Assembly (NCBI GenBank): GCA_042408965.1
Contig: JBHOQN010000008.1
Location: forward strand, 15,563-79,562
DNA length: 64,000 nt
Direction of reading: 5' to 3'
Source: Thermogemmatispora sp042408965
Lineage (GTDB): Bacteria > Chloroflexota > Ktedonobacteria > Ktedonobacterales > Ktedonobacteraceae
The stretch's first letter is position 1. Each line of letters starts with the position of its first letter. Positions 18,740 to 27,421 of this stretch are shown one piece after another. Position numbers and translations under genes: made by a program. The notes beneath the pieces are model-generated. The model did no database searches, was not told where the DNA came from, and was given only the letters and a program-made list of their open reading frames with translations.

Positions 18740-20272
18740 CTACGGTCTGCTCCTCAAGCGCTGTAAACTGGCGCGATTCTGCTCGCGTCGCTCTGCTAAA
18801 CGCCGCGAGCGCTGTCGGGCCAGCCGATCGAGCAGGAACGTTTTCAATTCATCCAGCCGTCTCTCAGGACTCTCCACTACCTGCCAGAGCAGCGCCACAA
18901 AATTCTCTGACAGATCCTCCATAGTCTCCCTCGTGAAGATATCCGCGTTGTACTCCCACACCCCGGACAGCGAGTGCTGGAGCTCAGTGACGTCCAGAAC
19001 GAGATCAAACTTTGCAGCCTCGATCTCCACCTCGAGTCTGCTCATGACCAGATCTGACAGCTCCATGAGCCATCGCGGTCCACTCTGCAACACAAATACG
19101 ACCTGAAAGAGGGGTTGATGTCGTAAATCGCGCTTGATATGCAGATCTTCGATCAGCTTTTCAAATGGCACATCCTGGTGGGCGTAGGCCGCCAAGCAAG
19201 TTTGGCGCACGCTCTTCAGGAACTCTACAAAAGATGGTTGACCGGTAAAGGTGATGCGCAACGGCAGCGTGTTCACAAAGAGTCCGATCAGTCCCTCCAG
19301 CTCAGGCCGGCCCCGGTTGGCAACGGGCGAACCCACCACAATGTCTGTTTGCTCAGTATAACAATGCAGCAGGAACGAGTAGACCGCCAGCAGCATCATG
19401 AACAGGGTTGCATTACAGGCTCTTCCCACGGATCGAAGTGCCTGAGTCATCGAAGCCGACAGTGTAAAAGGAACGTGCCCGCCACGAAAGGTCTGTAGTC
19501 GAGGATAGGGCCTGTCCAATGGTAGCGCGAGGGTCTCAGGAACATCCGCAAGCTGCTGTCTCCAATAGGTAAGCTGTTCCTGAAGCACCCCTGTCTGCAA
19601 CCAGGTCTCCTGCCATTCCGCAAAATCTGCGTACTGAATGGGGAGGGGCGGCAAGACCCCTTCTTCCTGTCCATGTGCCTGATACAGACGGGTTAGTTCT
19701 CTGAAGAACACCTGGACTGACCAGCCATCCGCGATGATATGATGCATGGTCACGATCAGTACATGTCGCTCTGCGTGGCAGCGCACCAGGACTACTCGCA
19801 GCAGCGGTCCCTGGACAAGATCAAATGGCTGCGCTCCCTCTTCAGCCGCCAGCTTGATAGCCAGTTCAGCTGGAAACGAACGCTGTCCGGGGGTGATATC
19901 GATGATCGGTAGAGCAAGCGGAGCAGGTGGGGTAAGCACCTGAACAGGGTGTCCATCTATCGTTCGAAATACCGTACGAAGTACTTCATGCCGACTTACA
20001 ATGATATTTAAGCACCGTTCCAGCAGAGGAATGTCCAGTTTACCATCTAGCTGTAAGACTGAGCGCACGTTATATGCTGGATTTGCCGGGACTAAGCGAT
20101 CCAGAAACCACAAACGCCGCTGGGCGAAGGAGGTCGCGGCATGTGTTCGAGACAGCCTCTTCGGCACGATGTCTGTAACCTTTCCAGCCAGTCCATGCTG
20201 CTTGAGTCGCTCTTGAAAGAGCGCTCGCTGTTCGGGAGTGAGGGCTGCGATACGCTGAGAGAGATCTTTCAT
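18740..20272 (-). CDS. Free-standing NRPS condensation domain
   Basis: This 510-residue protein is a single condensation domain with a short N-terminal linker and no A or T domain. The active site HHIIADGWS is intact and downstream C-domain motifs (PVANRGRPE, LFVNTLPLR, HQDVPFEKL) are present, so it should be catalytic. Its ATG overlaps the monooxygenase stop as ATGA, implying translational coupling. The C-terminus is Arg-rich. Since the leftmost NRPS begins with an A domain and the Cys-type module has a degenerate C domain, this protein may condense in trans for one of them. The pairing is inferred, not shown by sequence. Confidence 0.93.
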   Translation of the reverse strand: MKDLSQRIAALTPEQRALFQERLKQHGLAGKVTDIVPKRLSRTHAATSFAQRRLWFLDRLVPANPAYNVRSVLQLDGKLDIPLLERCLNIIVSRHEVLRTVFRTIDGHPVQVLTPPAPLALPIIDITPGQRSFPAELAIKLAAEEGAQPFDLVQGPLLRVVLVRCHAERHVLIVTMHHIIADGWSVQVFFRELTRLYQAHGQEEGVLPPLPIQYADFAEWQETWLQTGVLQEQLTYWRQQLADVPETLALPLDRPYPRLQTFRGGHVPFTLSASMTQALRSVGRACNATLFMMLLAVYSFLLHCYTEQTDIVVGSPVANRGRPELEGLIGLFVNTLPLRITFTGQPSFVEFLKSVRQTCLAAYAHQDVPFEKLIEDLHIKRDLRHQPLFQVVFVLQSGPRWLMELSDLVMSRLEVEIEAAKFDLVLDVTELQHSLSGVWEYNADIFTRETMEDLSENFVALLWQVVESPERRLDELKTFLLDRLARQRSRRLAERREQNRASLQRLRSRP

Positions 20273-21504
20273 GCGTGCTCGGTCTCCTTCTGATTACTGA
20301 TGAGGTCCTTCAAACGCGAGAGATAGAGCAAGCTGGAGCTGACCTCCTGAGCGTTCACCCCGAAGTCGAGCAAGCAAGCGATTTCGTCCACTCCTATGGC
20401 CTGCAGGCGTTTCACCATGACCTGGCAAGACTCAGGAGTGCCAAAGAGGCCACTCGTCGTAAAGTAGCGCTCGAAAGCATAGGCCGCCAGAGTTTTTTTA
20501 TCCGCCTCCTTCAATCGATTTATATCAATATTGAGCTGCAACTGCGTGATCAGATTCTCGTAGAGACCAAGGTAGGTATGGAGATACGTCATTAAGGGTG
20601 CCCGCACCGTCTCACGGACAGACTCCATGCTTTCGCCAACAAAGGTGTGCAACATCAGCGTCACCCGGCGCGAAGCTGGATCATAACCATGCTGCTGCAG
20701 AGCGGCGCGATAGAGCGCGATACTGCGTGCCGCCTCGTCAACACTCTGACGGAGCAACGCGGTCAGCAAATTTGCGCCGATCGCGCCCGCACGCTGGCAG
20801 GTTTCGGAACTTCCCACACTGCTTACCCAGACAGGAAGCTCCGGCTGGAGTGGGCGCGGAAGAATACGAACCTCTACAGCCTGCCGGCCTCCAGCTCGAA
20901 AACTGACTCCTTCGCCGCGCCACAGCTTGCGCACTACCTCGATGTTCTCAAAGAGAATCTCTTTGCGTCTGGCATACGCTTCCGGGGCAAATACAAAATC
21001 ACCTGGCGACCATCCACTGGCGAACGAGACACCCACCCGGCCATTCGACAGGTTATCGATCACTGACCACTCTTCGGCCACCCGCACAGGATGCTCCAGA
21101 GGTAGCACAACACTTCCAGCGCGGATATGGACACGCGAGGTAATGGTTGCCAGGGAGGCAGCCAGCACAGATGGGCTTGGATAGAGGCCACCAAACTGAT
21201 AGAAGTGCCGCTCAGGAATCCAGACAGCGTCAAAGTCATGCTCGTCAGCAAATCTGGCGCACTCGAGGACCGGGCGATATTTGTCCCTCTCCAGGCTGGA
21301 GCCATCAGCGGAGAAAAAGATCAGACTGAATCGCATAGCAGACCGTCCACGCGTGACGCTCACCTCCGCTTGCGAGGAGGAATCCTCCCACTGCGTGGCT
21401 TCCCTGCTGGCGGCCTCCTCCATTCGCCCAATTTCCGCCTGCTTCAAACGTAGTTGTGATAACCTACGCCGATCATGGGAGAGAGACTCATCTCGACCGT
21501 TCAT
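20269..21504 (-). CDS. Luciferase-like FMN-dependent monooxygenase of natural-product type
   Basis: This protein of about 411 residues belongs to the bacterial luciferase-like group often found inside NRPS/PKS loci. Recognisable parts are MRFSLIFFSADG at the fold's start, FDAVWIPERHF, HPVRVAEEWSVID and VSFASGW. Members use reduced flavin and oxygen to hydroxylate or oxidise carrier-bound intermediates; the exact reaction here cannot be read. I choose ATG 21504, one base after the PKS stop and behind GGGGAGGA, over the longer GTG at 21540 that overlaps the PKS. It overlaps the next gene by ATGA. Its position after the reducing PKS suggests it acts on that polyketide segment. Confidence 0.93.
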   Translation of the reverse strand: MNGRDESLSHDRRRLSQLRLKQAEIGRMEEAASREATQWEDSSSQAEVSVTRGRSAMRFSLIFFSADGSSLERDKYRPVLECARFADEHDFDAVWIPERHFYQFGGLYPSPSVLAASLATITSRVHIRAGSVVLPLEHPVRVAEEWSVIDNLSNGRVGVSFASGWSPGDFVFAPEAYARRKEILFENIEVVRKLWRGEGVSFRAGGRQAVEVRILPRPLQPELPVWVSSVGSSETCQRAGAIGANLLTALLRQSVDEAARSIALYRAALQQHGYDPASRRVTLMLHTFVGESMESVRETVRAPLMTYLHTYLGLYENLITQLQLNIDINRLKEADKKTLAAYAFERYFTTSGLFGTPESCQVMVKRLQAIGVDEIACLLDFGVNAQEVSSSLLYLSRLKDLISNQKETEHA

Positions 21505-21505
21505 G

Positions 21506-24500
21506 TCATCTATCCTCCCCGCCTGAGTTTGCTTCGTCACTCAGGTCACCTGCGACGTTCCTGGATGTGCCCTGTTCAATTTCCTGCAAAAGCTGCTCCA
21601 TGATAGCTGTCTGCTCTGGCTGTCCGGCCTGGCCACCCTCATCGATGAAAGCCGCCAGGCTAGCAATTGTAGGTGCCTCGAACAGGTACTGTAAAGGGAG
21701 CTCTATCTGGAACTCCTGGCGCAGGCGCGTGACCACCTGGGTAGCCAGGAGAGAATCGCCACCCAGCTCAGAAAAATCGTCGTGAATCCCGACCTTGCTA
21801 ATTGCCAGTACCTCCTCCCAGATAGCTGCGACACGCCGCTCCGTTGAAGTTGAGGGAGCGACATACTGGCTGCTGAGCGCAGGCCTGGGGTAGCGTGAGA
21901 GCGATGACTGCTCCAGGCCGAGGTGAGTCTGGCGTAACGACTGGCTATAGGCCAGCGCTGCCACCAGATCTCGCACGGAGACCACGACTCGCGCCGACCT
22001 GCTCCAGGCCAGGATGCGTCCGAGCGCCTCAAGACCCTCCGCAGCAGTCATCCCCTCCAACGAAGTCGCGGGCCAACGCTCTCTGGCGCTGGTCTCTGCT
22101 GAGACAGCCGTGCCCAGTGATTGCCAACGATCCCAATCAATGGCCACAACTGGGTACGGACGACGAAGGCTGGCTATCTGTGCGAACCGATCCAGGAAGG
22201 CACTGGCTGCGCAGTACGTTACCAGGCCAGGGCCCCCCACCACCGAACGTAGCGAAGAGAATAGCAGCAGAAAATCTATCTGTTCATCGCGCAAAGCCCG
22301 GTCAAGAACCAGCGTCCCGGTAAGCTTGGCTTTAAACTCTTGTTCTACTACCTCTTGCTTCTTTAATCGAATAGTACCACCGATAACACCAACTGCAGCA
22401 TGAATGACCCCCTGGATCGTTCCAAAACGTCGTCGTGTTTCGGCGAGCACCGTCCGAACCTCCTCGAGATGCGTCACATCTGCGCTCAGCGGCAAAACCT
22501 CCGCGCCGAGCGCTTCCAGCCGCCGGATACGCCGCACCTTTTCCTGAACTGTCAGTACACTTCGCGAGGCTTCCTCGGCCCTCGAAAGCTCAGTCCCAGC
22601 TTGAGCCACCTGTTGCGCGATAAAGAGCTGGCAATCGCTCTCCCGCTGGTCTGCTCCATCGCCAGGATAGGTGAGCACCGTTTGAAAACCTACCTGCTTG
22701 TACAGCGACTTCCAGGCCTCGGTCCCCAGCAGCGGTGAATTGGTCCTTACCTCCTCATCGACAAAGTGCCACCACTCCTTGGTCAGTCCCCAGATAACGT
22801 CAACCCAGCGCTGCTCTTTCACCGTTTCAATGGAGAGGAGCAGACCATGAGGACGCAGCAGGGATTTGAGGTGACGCAGACTGGTCGCAATCTCGGGAGT
22901 GGCATGGATGACATTGAGGGCGAGAATAATATCGAAGCTCCCCTGCGCATACCCTTGCTGTTGAGGATCACGTGCAATGTCCAGGAGGCCGTACTGCATG
23001 CTGACTCCCAAGCGCGAGGTCTCCTCCTGCCACTTCAGCACAAAGGCCTTGCTAATATCCGTAAAGGTGTAGTCGAACGCATCATCTTTCAGAAGTGGAA
23101 GCAGCTCCCTCGTTAGCCTGCCATTCCCGGCCCCCACTTCCAGAATGCGTAGCCGTCTTCCGCCTACTTGCTGTGCGAGCGCCTTCAGCAGATCGCGCAC
23201 GATGAGGATAGAGGCCCCCTGAGCGCTATGCTCCGCCATGATGGTGGATATACGCTCAAGCAGTGTGGAACTGCCATGAGGGAACAATACTTGCAAGGCG
23301 TCCTTGTGGCCTGCCAGAATTTCAGAATAGTTGCGCATACAATGGGCAAGCATATCGAGAATAGGCGTGAAATCAGGATAGCGCGCAACCAGTGCCTGAT
23401 GTAACCCATCAGGCGCCTCTACAGCCTCTCGCCCTTTCAGCACTGTCAGTGTGTTTCCTCGCACGCGCACGATTCCATCTTCATCCAGGATACGAAGCAG
23501 AGTCAGGACGAGTCTTCGATAGCGCGGTTGCACGTGCAAGCGCACAAACAGGTCTTCGAGGGTGTAGACTGTTCCCACCTGCAGATCAATCCCGCCCTCC
23601 AGTAAATAGGCATAGATATAGCATGTACACAACCGGGCGGCGAGCCCTTCGAGCTCTGGCTCAGGCGCCGGGTGTGTCCTCTCAAACTCACTCGTCACCC
23701 GCTGGCCAATCTGGGCAATCCAATCAGCCTCTTTCTGCAAATCAACGAAGCACTGATCTTCCACACCAGGGGCTTCGGGTGCGTCTACAGCCAGGAGTTC
23801 ATCCCATGCTGCTCGCTCTGGCAGAGGCGTGCGCCCCACCAATACCAGCCTTGCCTGGACACAGCGGGCCAGGTACTCGGCAACTTGCAAACCAACTGCT
23901 CCCAGTCCCCCTGTAATGATATACACCCCCCGTTTCCGCAGTCGCGCAGGCACCGCTGGAGCCGCGCCAAAGCGAGCAGGGGCAAAAGCCTGTACCAGAC
24001 GCTGGCCATCGCGGTAGGCCACAACCGGCTGGGGAATCGTCTGCGTCAGTTCTGCGAGGAGTTGCTCTACGAGTTCTCGCTCCTGCCAGGACCCAGCAGC
24101 ATACCAGGGGACATCTATGCTCTTGCATGTGATGGCCATATACTCGCAAGGAATGACCATGCACGGGCCCAACACAACTGCACGCAGAGGATCAACCAGG
24201 TCTCCAGCGTACACCGCTTGCATATGGTTGGAGATCACATCGATGTGGACGGATTTTGCCTCCATGCGGTCGCCCAACGAGCGCGCCAGCAAAAGCAGAG
24301 CAGTAAAGTTGCGTTCCTGGACCTGAGGAGGCAGGCTGTCTTCCCTCCACTCCTCTTGCTCAAGAGGGAAAAAACTCCAGAGGTAGACAATCCTGGCTGG
24401 CAATAGATTATGTGCAGCCAACTCTTGCAGCAGTCGATCATAATCACTTTGTTCGCCCGAGCGAATCTGGTAGGCCTGCGGCGCGACTCTAGCATAGTCT

Positions 24501-27397
24501 GAGCCAGCTACCACTGTCACAGCGGTCTGACCTGCACGTCGCAAACCATCGGCAAGCTGGTCTCCTAAATGATATGCATCGAGGAAGACGAGCCAGGGAG
24601 CCCCCTGGCTCGCAGCGAGAGGGGCGACCTCCAATGATGGCAACGTCTGCGGCTGCCAGAAAGGATGGTAGAACCAGTCAGCGATATCAGCTTTCTTCTC
24701 AAGCGACGGCTCGGGGTGGCTCTCACTGGCTTGAGCAGGCTCGATCCAATAGCGCTGACGTTCAAAAGGATAAGTGGGGAGAGGAAGACGATGACACTGG
24801 CGCTCGCCATGCACTGCGCGCCAGTCGGCTACAACACCAGCCAGCCAGAGCTGACCCAGTGTTGTGAGAAGAGCACGCCACTCACTCTGCTGACCTTTTC
24901 CCCGCTGAAGAGAGGGAAAAACAGCCTGATTGGCGTCTGCCGCAAGCATGTGACGGGCAAACGAGCTGAGAGTCTGGCCAGGTCCCACTTCCAGAGCCAG
25001 CAGATTCTCTTCCTTCGCGAGCTCGCGCAGTCCATCAGCAAAGCGGACACAGGCCCGTAGATGGTTTGCCCAGTAGGTCGGAGTCGTCGCCATGGCGGGC
25101 GTGATCCAGGTGCCTGTTACATTGGAAAGAAGAGGTATGGCCGGTGGAGCCAGCTTGATCGCCGAAACGCAGGTAGTGAACTGCTCCAGAATGGGCTCTA
25201 CCATCGACGAGTGGAAAGCGTAGGAGGCATGTACCGTGCGCGTCGCGATTCCCCGCTCCGTCAGTTGCGCGTTCATTTGCTTCAATGCCTCGCGGGGACC
25301 AGCAACCACACAGCGGGATGGTCCATTGATCGCCGCAACTTCCAGGCCGTCAGTCAGCCATGGGCGCAGCGCTTCCTCTGCAAGAGGCACATCAAGCATA
25401 CCGCCTGGTGGAAGTTGCAACATCAGTCGTCCGCGTTCTACTACAACCTTCAGCGCATCTTCAAGCGTAAACACCCCTGCCAGGGTCGCGGCAACATACT
25501 CGCCCAGGCTATGCCCGAGTAAAGCCTGGGGACGAATTCCCCAGGCAATCCAAAGTTGGGCCAAGCTGTACTCAATGACAAAGAGCGCTACCTGGGTAAA
25601 CTGTGTCTGCTGTAACTGCACAGCAGCCTGATCGGCTTGAGCGGGCGTAGGATAGATGATCGTACGCAGATCCAGGTCAAGGAGGGGCTTCAACAGCTCA
25701 CAACACTGATCGACCTGGGCACGAAAGATCGACTCAGTCGCGTAGAGTTCTCGACCCATGTTCACATATTGTGCGCCCTGGCCCGGAAAGAGAAAAGCCA
25801 CGCACGGCTTCGAAGCTCGCAGCGCAGCAGTTCTCACACGCCCGGGCTGGCGCTCACTGAGGGCGTGCAGCGCATCATCACGCCCAGAGCAAACAAGCAT
25901 GCGACGATGACGAAAGGCTTTCCGTCCTATCTGGAGAGTTGCGGCCACATCAGCCAGATCAAGGTCCGGCCGCTCTCGCAGGTAGCGCACGAGATCATCG
26001 GTTAACCGGTCGAGGGCCGTCTCCGTTCGGGCAGAGAGCAGGAGCAAGTGCCAGTTGCCTGCAGGAGGTCGCGCCACTGACCGGACTGGGGCCTCCTCCA
26101 GAATCAGATGCACATTGGTGCCCCCAATGCCAAACGAACTTACCCCAGCTCGCCGCGGTTCATTTTCCACCTTCCAATCGCGCAGAGATGTGTTGATATA
26201 GAAAGGACTGTTGGCGAAGTCAATCTGTGGATTAGGGCGCGTAAAATGGAGACTAGGTGGTAACTTGCGATGCACAATAGCCTGTACTGTCTTTATTAAT
26301 CCAGCGATACCAGCTCCAACATCAAGATGTCCTATATTTGTTTTTACCGATCCTATTGCACAAAATCCATTTTTATCTGTAAAATATCGAAAAGCTCTAG
26401 TTAGTGCAGCTATTTCAATAGGGTCTCCAAGTATCGTTCCTGTGCCGTGGGCCTCTACGTAGCCGATGGTATCGGCACTGACCTCCGCCATCAAGAGAGC
26501 AGCTCTGATGACCCTACTCTGTCCCTCAACACTGGGAGCTGTATATCCAGCTTTGAGGGCTCCATCGTTATTCATGGCAGATCCCTTAATGACCGCGTAG
26601 ATGGAATCACCATCAGCCAGCGCATCCTCCAGGCGCTTCAGTACGACCACCCCTCCACCACTACCTCTGACAATACCTCGACCATCAGCATCAAAAGCGC
26701 GGCAATGGCCATCAGGGGAATCGATACTGCCCGGTCGATACAGGTAGCCAGCTTTCTGAGGAAAGCGAATCGATATCCCGCCCGCCAGAGCCATATCGCA
26801 TTCACCGCTCAACAACCCCTGACACGCCATATGTACAGCCACCAGAGAGGTAGAACAGGCTGATTGCACCGTGACGCTCGGCCCTGAGAGATTCAATTTA
26901 TAAGAGGTGCGAGTGCTGATATAGTCTTTATCATTGCCAATGGCAATTTGCCGATCATCCGCAAGGTGGACCAGTTCGGGATGAGAGGCAATGTTGTATA
27001 GCAGGTAACTGTTCATGCCAACGCCAGCATAGACTCCCACCCGTCCCCTGACCTGATCACCCACATATCCGGCCTGTTCGAGAGCTTCCCAGCAGCACTC
27101 CAGCCAGAGGCGATGCTGAGGATCCATAAGTTCCGCTTCCCTGGGCGGAATCTCAAAAAACTGCGCGTCGAAAAGATCAGGTCCGTCCAGCGCCCCTCTG
27201 GCACGCACATAGGAAGGGTCACTCAGCAGCTCCGGATCAACACCGGATGCAAGGAGCTCCTCACGAGTGAAGAAGGTAATCGATTCGACGCCGTTCGCGA
27301 TATTGTGCCAGAACTGTTGGACTGTGCTGGCTCCCGGAAAGCGGCCACTCATGCCTATAATGGCAATTTCCAACCCGCTAAGCTGCTCTTTAGACAT
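21506..27397 (-). CDS. Type I PKS module, KS-AT-KR(with embedded methyltransferase)-ACP
   Basis: The 1963-residue protein has a ketosynthase (Cys in SACSTS near 179; EAHGTGT; KTNIGH), a malonyl-type acyltransferase (GHSLGEY near 629; YAFHS), a ketoreductase and an ACP (LGGDSLLA near 1878). The KR's nucleotide motif TGGLGAVG lies near 1157, but its second half (active Ser in LFSSLRS, Tyr in TYCAAS) comes only near 1719. Between them is a SAM methyltransferase (LEVGAGNGRL near 1421) of roughly 400 residues including flanks. The predicted unit is C-methylated and reduced to the alcohol; no dehydratase or enoylreductase is seen. The position of the usual KR Asn is Ser. The KS has an AT-rich pocket (about 26280-26420). 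It is 24 bases after the C-C-A-T gene. Confidence 0.95.
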   Translation of the reverse strand: MSKEQLSGLEIAIIGMSGRFPGASTVQQFWHNIANGVESITFFTREELLASGVDPELLSDPSYVRARGALDGPDLFDAQFFEIPPREAELMDPQHRLWLECCWEALEQAGYVGDQVRGRVGVYAGVGMNSYLLYNIASHPELVHLADDRQIAIGNDKDYISTRTSYKLNLSGPSVTVQSACSTSLVAVHMACQGLLSGECDMALAGGISIRFPQKAGYLYRPGSIDSPDGHCRAFDADGRGIVRGSGGGVVVLKRLEDALADGDSIYAVIKGSAMNNDGALKAGYTAPSVEGQSRVIRAALLMAEVSADTIGYVEAHGTGTILGDPIEIAALTRAFRYFTDKNGFCAIGSVKTNIGHLDVGAGIAGLIKTVQAIVHRKLPPSLHFTRPNPQIDFANSPFYINTSLRDWKVENEPRRAGVSSFGIGGTNVHLILEEAPVRSVARPPAGNWHLLLLSARTETALDRLTDDLVRYLRERPDLDLADVAATLQIGRKAFRHRRMLVCSGRDDALHALSERQPGRVRTAALRASKPCVAFLFPGQGAQYVNMGRELYATESIFRAQVDQCCELLKPLLDLDLRTIIYPTPAQADQAAVQLQQTQFTQVALFVIEYSLAQLWIAWGIRPQALLGHSLGEYVAATLAGVFTLEDALKVVVERGRLMLQLPPGGMLDVPLAEEALRPWLTDGLEVAAINGPSRCVVAGPREALKQMNAQLTERGIATRTVHASYAFHSSMVEPILEQFTTCVSAIKLAPPAIPLLSNVTGTWITPAMATTPTYWANHLRACVRFADGLRELAKEENLLALEVGPGQTLSSFARHMLAADANQAVFPSLQRGKGQQSEWRALLTTLGQLWLAGVVADWRAVHGERQCHRLPLPTYPFERQRYWIEPAQASESHPEPSLEKKADIADWFYHPFWQPQTLPSLEVAPLAASQGAPWLVFLDAYHLGDQLADGLRRAGQTAVTVVAGSDYARVAPQAYQIRSGEQSDYDRLLQELAAHNLLPARIVYLWSFFPLEQEEWREDSLPPQVQERNFTALLLLARSLGDRMEAKSVHIDVISNHMQAVYAGDLVDPLRAVVLGPCMVIPCEYMAITCKSIDVPWYAAGSWQERELVEQLLAELTQTIPQPVVAYRDGQRLVQAFAPARFGAAPAVPARLRKRGVYIITGGLGAVGLQVAEYLARCVQARLVLVGRTPLPERAAWDELLAVDAPEAPGVEDQCFVDLQKEADWIAQIGQRVTSEFERTHPAPEPELEGLAARLCTCYIYAYLLEGGIDLQVGTVYTLEDLFVRLHVQPRYRRLVLTLLRILDEDGIVRVRGNTLTVLKGREAVEAPDGLHQALVARYPDFTPILDMLAHCMRNYSEILAGHKDALQVLFPHGSSTLLERISTIMAEHSAQGASILIVRDLLKALAQQVGGRRLRILEVGAGNGRLTRELLPLLKDDAFDYTFTDISKAFVLKWQEETSRLGVSMQYGLLDIARDPQQQGYAQGSFDIILALNVIHATPEIATSLRHLKSLLRPHGLLLSIETVKEQRWVDVIWGLTKEWWHFVDEEVRTNSPLLGTEAWKSLYKQVGFQTVLTYPGDGADQRESDCQLFIAQQVAQAGTELSRAEEASRSVLTVQEKVRRIRRLEALGAEVLPLSADVTHLEEVRTVLAETRRRFGTIQGVIHAAVGVIGGTIRLKKQEVVEQEFKAKLTGTLVLDRALRDEQIDFLLLFSSLRSVVGGPGLVTYCAASAFLDRFAQIASLRRPYPVVAIDWDRWQSLGTAVSAETSARERWPATSLEGMTAAEGLEALGRILAWSRSARVVVSVRDLVAALAYSQSLRQTHLGLEQSSLSRYPRPALSSQYVAPSTSTERRVAAIWEEVLAISKVGIHDDFSELGGDSLLATQVVTRLRQEFQIELPLQYLFEAPTIASLAAFIDEGGQAGQPEQTAIMEQLLQEIEQGTSRNVAGDLSDEANSGGEDR

Positions 27398-27421
27398 AGA
27401 GACCTCTGAACGTGAAACTCT

